This document shows, in pieces, positions 1 through 4,952 of a DNA stretch of 5,207 bases; the stretch's first letter is position 1, and each line of letters starts with the position of its first letter. The translations under genes were made by a program, and so were the position numbers. Location of the stretch: NCBI GenBank assembly GCA_002432195.1, contig DJGG01000026.1, forward strand, positions 1 to 5,207, given 5' to 3'. The stretch is from Desulfobacteraceae bacterium UBA5852. GTDB lineage: Bacteria; Desulfobacterota; Desulfobacteria; Desulfobacterales; UBA5852. The notes under the pieces are model-generated. The model was given only the letters and a program-made list of their open reading frames with translations. It was not told where the DNA came from and made no database searches.

Positions 1-1010
1 ACGGCGTCGATATCGGCATCACGGCCTGGGAGCTTGACTTCTTCGGCCGCCTGCGCAGCCTGGAGCAACGGGCCCTGGAAGAATACCTCGGCACGGCAGA
101 GGCCCGGCGGAGCCTGCAGATCCTGCTGGTCGCCGAAGTGGCCAATGCCTACTTGGCCCTGGCCGCGGATCGCGAGAACCTGGAGCTGGCCCGCTCCACC
201 CTCGAGTCCCAGCAGGCGGCCTATCGCCTCATACGCCGCCGCTTCGAGGTCGGCGTGGCGCCCGAGCTGGACCTGCGCCAGGTGCAGACGCGGGTGGACA
301 CGGCCCGCCTGGACGTGGCCCGGTTCACGGAGTTGGTGGCCCGGGATGAAAATGCCCTGCACCTCCTGGTGGGCACCCCGGTGCCGGTCGATTTCACCCC
401 CGCCGCCCTGGACGCCGTCGCACCGCCGCAAGACCTGTGGCTGGGGACGTCCTCCGAGGTGCTCCTGGACCGACCCGACATCCTCCAGGCGGAACACGGC
501 CTCAGGGCCGCCAACGCCAACATCGGCGCGGCCCGGGCGGCCCTCTTCCCCCGCATTACCCTCACCACCGCCGTGGGGACGGCCAGCGCCGAGCTCTCCG
601 GCCTCTTCGCCGACGGATCGGCCACCTGGAGTTTCGCCCCCCGGGTGAGCATGCCCATCTTCGATCCCCGCCTCTGGTCGGCCCTCACGGTGACCCGGGT
701 GGACCGGGAGATCGCCCTGGCCCAATACGAGGGCGCCATTCAGGCGGCCTTCCGGGACGTGGCCGATGCCCTGGCGCAGAAGGGCACCCTGGGTGACCAG
801 ATGGCGGCCCAGCAATCCCTGGTGGAGGCCACCCAGGCCGCCTACCGCATCGCCAATGCCCGCTACACCAAGGGCACGGACATCTACCTGAGCGTGCTGG
901 ATGCCCAGCGCTCCCTCTACGCCGCCCAGCAGGGACTCATCGCCGTGCGCCTGGCGGAGCTCGCCAACCAGGTGCGGCTGTACGCCGTCGCGGGGGGCGG
1001 GGGCGACTGA
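1..1010 (+). CDS. RND efflux outer-membrane lipoprotein, NodT/OprM family (5' truncated)
   Basis: This is the C-terminal 335 residues of a TolC-like outer-membrane channel that would complete a tripartite RND pump (inner-membrane pump, periplasmic adaptor, outer-membrane duct). The reading frame is open from the window edge (first full codon at 3) to TGA at 1008-1010. The family usually runs to about 460-490 residues, so roughly 130-150 N-terminal residues, including any lipoprotein signal, lie upstream. Family hallmarks seen are WELDFFGRLRSLEQ (visible residues 9-22), the long amphipathic helices of the first TolC repeat, LLDRPDILQAE (about 154-164) opening the second repeat with ANANIGAARAALFPRI after it, and the C-terminal YTKGTDIYLSVLDAQRSLY with AAQQGLI. 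No frameshift is visible. The adaptor and pump genes are expected upstream, outside the window. The substrate cannot be told from this fragment. The gene converges on wtpC. Confidence 0.93.
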   Translation, partial: GVDIGITAWELDFFGRLRSLEQRALEEYLGTAEARRSLQILLVAEVANAYLALAADRENLELARSTLESQQAAYRLIRRRFEVGVAPELDLRQVQTRVDTARLDVARFTELVARDENALHLLVGTPVPVDFTPAALDAVAPPQDLWLGTSSEVLLDRPDILQAEHGLRAANANIGAARAALFPRITLTTAVGTASAELSGLFADGSATWSFAPRVSMPIFDPRLWSALTVTRVDREIALAQYEGAIQAAFRDVADALAQKGTLGDQMAAQQSLVEATQAAYRIANARYTKGTDIYLSVLDAQRSLYAAQQGLIAVRLAELANQVRLYAVAGGGGD

Positions 1011-1019
1011 AGCGTTCCC

Positions 1020-1047
1020 TGCGGTCCCCCGCGCGGGTGGGGCCGCA
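1020..1047. terminator. GC-rich hairpin between convergent genes (putative bidirectional terminator)
   Basis: TGCGGTCCC (1020-1028) pairs with GGGGCCGCA (1039-1047) over nine positions including one G-T wobble. The stem can extend by two C-G pairs if T1038 is bulged, leaving a loop of about five bases. It lies 10 bp after the efflux stop codon and 27 bp beyond the wtpC stop on the other strand, the expected place for a shared terminator. Neither side has a T-tract, so it is not a textbook intrinsic terminator; it may block readthrough only weakly, or mark RNA 3' ends after processing. Confidence 0.5.
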
Positions 1048-1073
1048 AAGACCGGCACCGTCGCCTGGCCCCC

Positions 1074-2117
1074 TTAAACAGCGTGGATTTTGGCCGCATC
1101 GACGGCTACCGATACCTGCTCACCGGTGGCCACCTTCCCGGCCAGGAATTCGCCGCTCGGCAGCATGGCCACGAGGCGGACCCCTCCGGCCGCGAGTCCC
1201 ACATCGCATGTGAAGCCCCGGAAGGTGACAGGGCCCACGGTGGCCGTGAAGCGGTTGCCGTTGCCCGCGCCCGGGGGCGGCGGGCCCGTGAGGATGCGCA
1301 GGTCCTCGGGACGGATGCCCACGAACCGGGCCCCCTCCGGCGCGGGGCGGGCCAGGTGCAGGGTCAGGCCTTCCAGATGGGCCTTCCGGCCCTCAAAGCC
1401 CGCCGGGAGGAAGTTCCGCATGCCCACGAATTCAGCGGCGAAGGGAGTTGCGGGGCGGCCGAAGACATCTTCGAGGGTGCCGCTCTGCTCGATGCGTCCC
1501 CGGTGGATCAGCGCCACGCGCTGGGCCAGGCAATGGGTTTCGGCAAAATCGTGGGTCACCATGAGGATGGTGACGCCCATGTGCCGGTGGAGGTCCTTCA
1601 GGACTTCGCGCATTTCCTCACGGAAATTGGGGTCCAGGGCCGAGAGAGGCTCGTCGAGGAGCAGTACCGCCGGATCCACGGCCAACGCCCGCGCCAGGGC
1701 CACGCGCTGCTTTTCGCCGCCGCTCAGGTGCGTCACGGCGCGCCCCAGCAAATGGGTCAAGGCCAGCCGCTTCACCAGGGCCGGCACCCGCCGGCGTCGG
1801 TCTTGTGGGTCTCGGCAGCCGTACCGCAAGCCGTAGGCGATATTCTTCTCCACCGTCAGATGCGGAAACAGCGCCTGGTCCTGGTAGACGATGCCGATGC
1901 GCCGCCGCTCAGGGGGCAAGCGTGTGACGTCACGGCCGTCCACGAAGATCCGGCCCCGGGTGATGGGCACCACGCCCACGATGGACTCCAGAACGAGGCT
2001 CTTGCCGGCTCCCGTGGGGCCGATGAGGACAAAAAACTCCCCGGCGGCCACCCTCAAATCGATGGATTGGAGAGCAAAGCCGGGCAGCGTCACGTGAAGG
2101 CTTTCCAGGCGAATCAT
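1074..2117 (-). CDS. wtpC: Tungstate/molybdate ABC importer ATP-binding protein WtpC
   Basis: This 347-residue ATPase would power oxyanion import on the cytoplasmic face of the WtpB permease. All ABC motifs are intact: Walker A GPTGAGKS (33-40), Q-loop YQDQALFPH (78-86), signature LSGGEKQ (131-137), Walker B VLLLDEP (151-157), D-loop SALD (159-162) and H-loop His189. From about residue 230 a C-terminal TOBE-like domain follows, with the GIRPEDL motif typical of ModC/PotA-type importers; in ModC relatives this domain can bind oxyanion. The frame is open upstream to a GTG at 2228, but that start would overlap wtpB and add residues unlike the family, so I use ATG 2117, where MIRLESLHV begins the usual first strand. 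No Shine-Dalgarno sequence precedes this ATG. It is the last gene of wtpABC, 50 bp after wtpB. The family and position support WtpC over a generic importer, but the ATPase alone cannot separate tungstate from molybdate. Confidence 0.9.
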   Translation of the reverse strand: MIRLESLHVTLPGFALQSIDLRVAAGEFFVLIGPTGAGKSLVLESIVGVVPITRGRIFVDGRDVTRLPPERRRIGIVYQDQALFPHLTVEKNIAYGLRYGCRDPQDRRRRVPALVKRLALTHLLGRAVTHLSGGEKQRVALARALAVDPAVLLLDEPLSALDPNFREEMREVLKDLHRHMGVTILMVTHDFAETHCLAQRVALIHRGRIEQSGTLEDVFGRPATPFAAEFVGMRNFLPAGFEGRKAHLEGLTLHLARPAPEGARFVGIRPEDLRILTGPPPPGAGNGNRFTATVGPVTFRGFTCDVGLAAGGVRLVAMLPSGEFLAGKVATGEQVSVAVDAAKIHAV

Positions 2118-2167
2118 GGGGGATGGGAGCCAAAAAACCGGCGCCGTGGGGGCGATCCGGACCGGGT

Positions 2168-3004
2168 TCAGGGGAAACGCGCCGGCTTTATGGAGAATGC
2201 CCGCAGCAGCACAAACAAACCCAGGCACACCAGGATCAGCCAGACGGCCACCGGCTGGGAGTATTTGAGCCCATAGGCCGAAAAGCGCTCGTAGATCATC
2301 ACCGGGGCGGTCATGGGGTGATAGGCCACGATGACGATGGCGCCGAATTCACTCACCGCCCGGGCGGTGCACATGATCATGCCCACCACCATGCTGCGCC
2401 AGGCCAGGGGAACGGTGATGCGGAAAAAGGTTGCGGCCGGGGAGGCGCCCAGGGAACGCGAAACGGTTTCGATGCGGAGAGGAATGGCTTCGAAACCATT
2501 TTTGGCCGTGTTGATGTAGAAGGGCAGGCCGACGAACAGCAGCACCACGATAATCCCGGTGACGCTCCCCATGACGCGCACGCCCAGGGCGCCGATGAGC
2601 CGCCCCAGCCAGTGGTCCCGCCCGGCCATGCTCAGAATGGCGATGCCCACCACGGGGTGGGGCACCATGATGGGCAGGTCGATGACGCTCTCCACCAATT
2701 TTTTGCCTGGGAAGCTCCGCCGGGCCAGCAGGTAGGCCAGAGGTGTGCCCAGCGCAAAAGCCAGCACGGCGGCGGCGGCCGAGGCCCAGATGCTGAGCCC
2801 GATGGCGCGGAGCACATCGGGATCCCGGATGGTTTGCCCCAGGTCGGCCGCCGAGGGCTGAAACACCATCTCGATCAGGGGCAGCAGGATAAACGCCACG
2901 ATGAGCAGGCTGGAGGCCAGGGCCACCCCGGCGAAGAGGTCCGGCCTCCAGACCGATACCGCGCGGTTGCTCGCAGCAGAGGTCGCGTCGCCCGGCACGT
3001 TCAT
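2168..3004 (-). CDS. wtpB: Tungstate/molybdate ABC importer permease WtpB
   Basis: This 278-residue inner-membrane permease would form the homodimeric channel between WtpA and WtpC. About six hydrophobic segments are visible (roughly residues 22-47, 67-95, 105-126, 143-164, 204-228, 252-270). The cytoplasmic EAA coupling loop reads ETVSRSLGASPAATFFRITVPL (about 179-200), with the invariant Gly at 186 and the ITVPL end, which docks on the ATPase. IDLPIMVPHPVVGIA (about 108-122) is characteristic of ModB/WtpB/CysT-type oxyanion permeases. The ATG at 3004 lies 7 bp beyond the wtpA stop, preceded by a weak AGGG five bases upstream, so translation is probably coupled to wtpA. The 15-20 polar residues before the first helix (GDATSAASNRAVSV) form an ordinary cytoplasmic lead. 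The length is normal for the family. Substrate assignment rests on the neighbouring binding protein. Confidence 0.9.
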   Translation of the reverse strand: MNVPGDATSAASNRAVSVWRPDLFAGVALASSLLIVAFILLPLIEMVFQPSAADLGQTIRDPDVLRAIGLSIWASAAAAVLAFALGTPLAYLLARRSFPGKKLVESVIDLPIMVPHPVVGIAILSMAGRDHWLGRLIGALGVRVMGSVTGIIVVLLFVGLPFYINTAKNGFEAIPLRIETVSRSLGASPAATFFRITVPLAWRSMVVGMIMCTARAVSEFGAIVIVAYHPMTAPVMIYERFSAYGLKYSQPVAVWLILVCLGLFVLLRAFSIKPARFP

Positions 3005-3011
3005 GGCGGCC

Positions 3012-4004
3012 CTATTTGGAAACCTCCACCAGGGTCCCCAGGTTCCCGGGCAGTTGCTGACGGACCTGGGCGCTGTCCACCCGGGCGGGGATCAACGGCG
3101 GCTGCCCCAGGGACTCCAGGATCTTCAGGCCGCCCTCCGGAGACAGGAGATATTCCAGGAAGAGCACGGCCCCCGCGGCGTTGGGCGCTCCCTTGACCAA
3201 GGTAAGGCCGTAGGTGCAGGATTGGCCGATCTCCGTGACCCGGGTACCCGGCTGGCTGCCGGTGACCTCCACCGCGGCCTGCCGGTAGAAATCGTCCAGT
3301 TGGGAGTTGCTCAGGTTGATATGCGCGTCCAGGCGGACGAACTGGAGCCCGTGCTGGACGGCCACGGAAAGGTACTCCCAGGCAAAGTCCATGTTGCCGG
3401 TTTCCAGGAGCGACACCAGTTCCACGGATTTGGGCCGGACATTGGCCTCGGGCCGGTTGGCGATGAGCCGATCGTACAGACCGGGCTTGGCGTAGAATTT
3501 CTCCGCCAGTTGCAGCACCATCAGGCTGCGGTAGCCGCAGGGATCGAGGTTGGGGTCGGAATGGCCCCACACCACGCCCGGCCGCGCCAGGATCTCGTAC
3601 CAGTTGTCGGATCGCACCTCATCGGCGAAACGGCTCCGGGGGGTGTAGCACAGGACCAGTTGATTGGTGGCGAAACGGATATTCCAATCCGCATAGGCGG
3701 GAATCAAGGCCTTGTCGATCACCAGGTAGTCCGCCGACACCATGATGTCAGCCGGCTTGTGCAGCTCGGTAATCATGCGCGCCAATTTGGTGCTGCCGCC
3801 GGCCTCGCGCAAAATGTCGATCTCCGGATGTGCGGCTTCGAAGGCCTTCTCCATGGCGGCCAAGGGCACCGTGAGGCTGCCGGCGTGAAAGACGATAACG
3901 TTCTCCTTGCCCCGGGCAGCGCCGGCCGACAGAAGGAGGATGCCCAACAGGGTCGGCAACAGCAGAGTCCAACCTCCTTGCGGCGACAATGTAGCCTTTT
4001 TCAC
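3012..4004 (-). CDS. wtpA: Periplasmic tungstate/molybdate-binding protein WtpA (ModA/WtpA family)
   Basis: This 330-residue solute receptor would capture tungstate or molybdate in the periplasm and deliver it to WtpB. A Sec signal is clear: MKK, a hydrophobic core at about 12-28 and small residues (SAGAARG) near the cleavage site at about 30-33. No lipobox Cys is present. WtpA-class motifs follow: FHAGSLTVP (39-47) with Ser43, AGGSTKLAR (68-76) with Ser71, SADY (90-93), GHSDPNLDPCGYRSLM (147-162), PKSVELVSLLETG (191-203) and WEYLSVAVQHGL (209-220). In the archaeal WtpA/ModA structure class an Asp and a Glu complete octahedral co-ordination of the metal; Asp150 or Asp154 and Glu210 are the likely counterparts here (inference). 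The start is GTG 4004, fixed by AGGAGGT at 4009-4015 and by the signal peptide. It is the first gene of wtpABC and is probably metal-repressed. Bacterial ModA and TupA are alternatives, but the motifs fit WtpA best. Confidence 0.92.
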   Translation of the reverse strand: MKKATLSPQGGWTLLLPTLLGILLLSAGAARGKENVIVFHAGSLTVPLAAMEKAFEAAHPEIDILREAGGSTKLARMITELHKPADIMVSADYLVIDKALIPAYADWNIRFATNQLVLCYTPRSRFADEVRSDNWYEILARPGVVWGHSDPNLDPCGYRSLMVLQLAEKFYAKPGLYDRLIANRPEANVRPKSVELVSLLETGNMDFAWEYLSVAVQHGLQFVRLDAHINLSNSQLDDFYRQAAVEVTGSQPGTRVTEIGQSCTYGLTLVKGAPNAAGAVLFLEYLLSPEGGLKILESLGQPPLIPARVDSAQVRQQLPGNLGTLVEVSK

Positions 4005-4008
4005 CTTG

Positions 4009-4015
4009 ACCTCCT
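4009..4015 (-). promoter_or_regulatory. Strong ribosome binding site of wtpA
   Basis: Read on the minus strand this is AGGAGGT, four bases before the GTG at 4004. It is the best Shine-Dalgarno sequence of the operon and decides the non-ATG start of wtpA. Confidence 0.85.
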
Positions 4016-4076
4016 CTGGGTGGCACGCGGTAACGGTACCCCCTCCGCTTCGCTGGTGGTTTTAGCTGTCGACACA

Positions 4077-4103
4077 ACTAGATTATGCGTCGGTTACTGT
4101 CAA
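4077..4103 (-). promoter_or_regulatory. Proximal candidate sigma-70 promoter of wtpABC
   Basis: On the minus strand a perfect -35 TTGACA (4103-4098) is followed after 15 bp by TCTAGT (4082-4077), which matches four of six bases of TATAAT. The -35 is consensus but the spacer is short and the -10 mediocre, which would suit an activated or weak promoter. A transcript would have a leader of about 65 nt before the wtpA GTG. Confidence 0.4.
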
Positions 4104-4114
4104 TATTTTTCTGG

Positions 4115-4135
4115 AATATATCTCATAAATATATT
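4115..4135. promoter_or_regulatory. Perfect AT-rich inverted repeat, candidate oxyanion-responsive operator
   Basis: AATATAT (4115-4121) and ATATATT (4129-4135) are perfect reverse complements separated by seven bases (CTCATAA). The TATAT/ATATA core with a 6-7 bp spacer resembles the ModE box (TATATA arms around 6-7 bp), though the flanking ATCG/CGAT of the E. coli site is absent. It overlaps the -10 of the distal candidate promoter and ends 11 bp upstream of the TTGACA of the proximal one, a fitting place for a metal-dependent repressor or activator of wtpABC. No regulator of this type is encoded in the window. Confidence 0.45.
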
Positions 4136-4157
4136 TTCGAACTTATAACAACATCAA
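4128..4157 (-). promoter_or_regulatory. Distal candidate sigma-70 promoter of wtpABC
   Basis: On the minus strand TTGATG (4157-4152, four of six) is followed after 18 bp by TATATT (4133-4128, five of six). The -10 lies inside the inverted repeat at 4115-4135, so a protein bound there would occlude it. The surrounding DNA is very AT-rich, so chance matches are likely and only one of the two candidate promoters may be used. Confidence 0.35.
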
Positions 4158-4205
4158 ATTACCAAAACAAACCATTTGATTTTATGAACCCCACGGTGAA
4201 GCCTG

Positions 4206-4254
4206 CCCCCCCCCCGGACAAACGCCCGCCGTACCCATCCCGCACCCACTCCCC
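4206..4254 (-). other. G-quadruplex-forming motif with adjoining G10 run
   Basis: The minus strand at 4254-4234 has four G-runs (GGGG, GGG, GGG, GGG) joined by loops of 3, 3 and 2 bases (AGT, TGC, AT), which meets the usual G3+N1-7 rule. Further along the same strand are another GGG (4226-4224) and a G10 run (4215-4206). The motif lies upstream of the wtp promoters and between the divergent genes, with the G-rich strand as template for the rightward gene. Folding in vivo is inference. Confidence 0.5.
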
Positions 4255-4404
4255 TCGCCGCCACGGAGGCCGGTTTCCAGGGGCCGCGGGGTCCGGGCGG
4301 TTATCGCGGCTTTACATCGCCCGCAGCGGACTAAGTTTACGCGTGGAGGGACCGATGCGCCGGTGGGGCGCTTCGCTTGACGAAACGGGGGATCCAGGAC
4401 GCAC

Positions 4405-4410
4405 AGGAGA
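4405..4410 (+). promoter_or_regulatory. Ribosome binding site of the small exported-protein gene
   Basis: AGGAGA lies seven bases before ATG 4418 and supports that start. A competing site, GGAGGG, precedes the in-frame ATG 4355 upstream. The 4418 start is preferred because it places the signal peptide at the N-terminus. Confidence 0.65.
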
Positions 4411-4417
4411 CGAGGCC

Positions 4418-4759
4418 ATGCGAAAAACCAGTCACCGTCCGTGGTGGAGGGTGGGGCTCCGGGTGGCCGTGATCGCGGCGCTGCTGGGCCTGGCCGCCAC
4501 CGGGGAGGCGCAGCAGGTGTTCACGCCCCTGGATGCCGCCCGGCAAGCCCTGGGCCAGATGGAGGACTTGCTGGCGGCGCAGCGCTTGGAACCCGGCTGG
4601 GCCCAGAACCTGGCCGCCATGCGCGTGTCGGTTCGCAACGTCAAAGGGTTCAGCGAATATGTCGTGGAATTCCGGCGCTCGGCCGGCAGCCCCCCCTCCG
4701 TGGAACTGTATTTCAGCATGAGCGGTGAGCCCACGGGTTCGAGCCTCGAGGCCGACTGA
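4418..4759 (+). CDS. Small exported protein of unknown function
   Basis: I do not recognise a family for this 113-residue protein. It has a clear Sec-type signal peptide: a basic start (MRKTSHRPWWR), a hydrophobic stretch at about 12-28 (VGLRVAVIAALLGLAAT) and a plausible cleavage site after GEA (29-31). The mature protein would be about 82 residues and has no cysteine, so it is neither a lipoprotein nor a c-type cytochrome. It seems to consist of an amphipathic helix (about 37-56, DAARQALGQMEDLLAAQR) followed by three strand-like segments (MRVSVRNV, EYVVEFRR, SVELYFSM) at about 68-102, and ends in a loose GSSLEAD. The start is ATG 4418, with AGGAGA seven bases before it; ATG 4355 is an alternative adding 21 residues. 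It is divergent from wtpA and followed at once by a hairpin, so it is probably monocistronic. A periplasmic role is inferred from the signal only. Confidence 0.72.
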   Translation: MRKTSHRPWWRVGLRVAVIAALLGLAATGEAQQVFTPLDAARQALGQMEDLLAAQRLEPGWAQNLAAMRVSVRNVKGFSEYVVEFRRSAGSPPSVELYFSMSGEPTGSSLEAD

Positions 4760-4800
4760 GGGGCGGCCGCGCGAGGGCGGCGGTCTCCGCGGCCCGCCCC
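4760..4800 (+). terminator. GC-rich hairpin directly after the small exported-protein gene
   Basis: The arm GGGGCGGCCGCG (4760-4771) pairs with CGCGGCCCGCCCC (4788-4800) over twelve G-C pairs with a single bulged C at 4793 and a 16-base loop. It starts at the base after the TGA stop. No T-tract follows (the next bases are GGGACTCGG), so it resembles the hairpin at 1020-1047: very stable, but not a classic intrinsic terminator. Confidence 0.55.
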
Positions 4801-4860
4801 GGGACTCGGCCCGAGACGTTGCGCGACGGCGGAGCTCCGGCCGCGACCTGGAATTGGCAG

Positions 4861-4902
4861 GGTTGATTTATTATCAAATCGGTTGTTCCAACAACCCAAT
4901 TT
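4861..4902. promoter_or_regulatory. Half-site cluster upstream of the MocR-like gene (candidate operator)
   Basis: GGTTGAT (4861-4867) and GGTTGTT (4881-4887) are direct repeats exactly 20 bp apart, and AACAACC (4890-4896) is the inverted copy of the second, two bases after it. AAAT (4876-4879) and ATTT (4899-4902) extend the inverted pair, with one and two unpaired bases. TTGAT/ATCAA (4863-4867, 4873-4877) adds an overlapping inverted repeat. Two direct repeats plus one inverted half-site is an arrangement reported for operators of some MocR regulators, so autoregulation by the downstream gene is a reasonable inference. No convincing -35/-10 pair stands out, although TTGGCA (4854-4859) is close to a -35. 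Confidence 0.45.
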
Positions 4903-4942
4903 AGCGTGTACCCTTCCGGCATGGCATTGCACACCGCCCATG

Positions 4943-4947
4943 GGAGG
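4943..4947 (+). promoter_or_regulatory. Ribosome binding site of the MocR-like gene
   Basis: GGAGG, within GGGAGGGG (4942-4949), lies five bases before ATG 4953. An in-frame stop (TAG, 4902-4904) precedes it and no other ATG intervenes, so the start is well fixed. Confidence 0.75.
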
Positions 4948-4952
4948 GGTTC

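Larger units (their letters stand above)
4005..4417. other. Divergent intergenic control region, AT-rich then C-rich
   Basis: This 413-bp stretch separates wtpA (leftward) from the small exported-protein gene (rightward). About 4076-4190 is AT-rich, in sharp contrast to the rest of the window, and holds the candidate wtp promoters and the inverted repeat. About 4196-4260 is C-rich on the plus strand, with a C10 run (4206-4215) and four further C3-4 runs. A weak rightward promoter may lie at 4311-4337 (TTTACA, 15 bp, TAAGTT). The open frame that crosses this stretch has low-complexity Pro/Arg-rich translation and is not believable as protein. An eight-base palindrome TGTCGACA sits at 4067-4074. 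Confidence 0.6.

Noticed and set aside
34..739. Alternative frames on both strands overlapping the efflux gene
   Set aside because: The frame from the window edge to 1010 carries all NodT/OprM motifs. The others are Arg/Pro/Ser/Trp-rich shadows.
1083..2276. Long open frame on the plus strand (397 codons) antisense to wtpC
   Set aside because: The opposite strand encodes a complete ABC ATPase with every motif. The antisense translation is rich in Gly, Arg, His and Gln with no recognisable domain, as expected for shadow frames in GC-rich DNA.
2123..3196. Plus-strand open frame (357 codons) antisense to wtpB and the end of wtpA
   Set aside because: The translation is dominated by His, Gly, Gln and Asp with no hydrophobic core. 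The minus strand explains the region with a normal permease.
4009..4060. Possible sequestration of the wtpA ribosome binding site by ACCACC (minus strand 4060-4055), or a molybdenum-cofactor riboswitch in the leader
   Set aside because: The pairing is only five of six with a central mismatch, and I cannot recognise the conserved elements of the Moco RNA motif in the leader of about 65-125 nt.
2901..4148. Plus-strand open frame (415 codons) antisense to wtpA and running into the AT-rich region
   Set aside because: It mirrors the wtpA coding sequence. It has no domain, no ribosome binding site that stands out, and a tail that changes composition abruptly at the intergenic boundary.
4085..4417. 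Upstream extension of the small exported-protein frame to ATG 4085
   Set aside because: The extra 111 residues cross the AT-rich promoter region and the C10 run, giving a Pro/Arg/His low-complexity stretch, and would bury the signal peptide in the middle. The start at 4418 has its own ribosome binding site.
4854..4867. Sigma-54 promoter suggested by TGGCAGGGTTGAT upstream of the MocR-like gene
   Set aside because: The spacing between the GG and the TTG element is too short for the -24/-12 pattern and the GC of the -12 element is missing.
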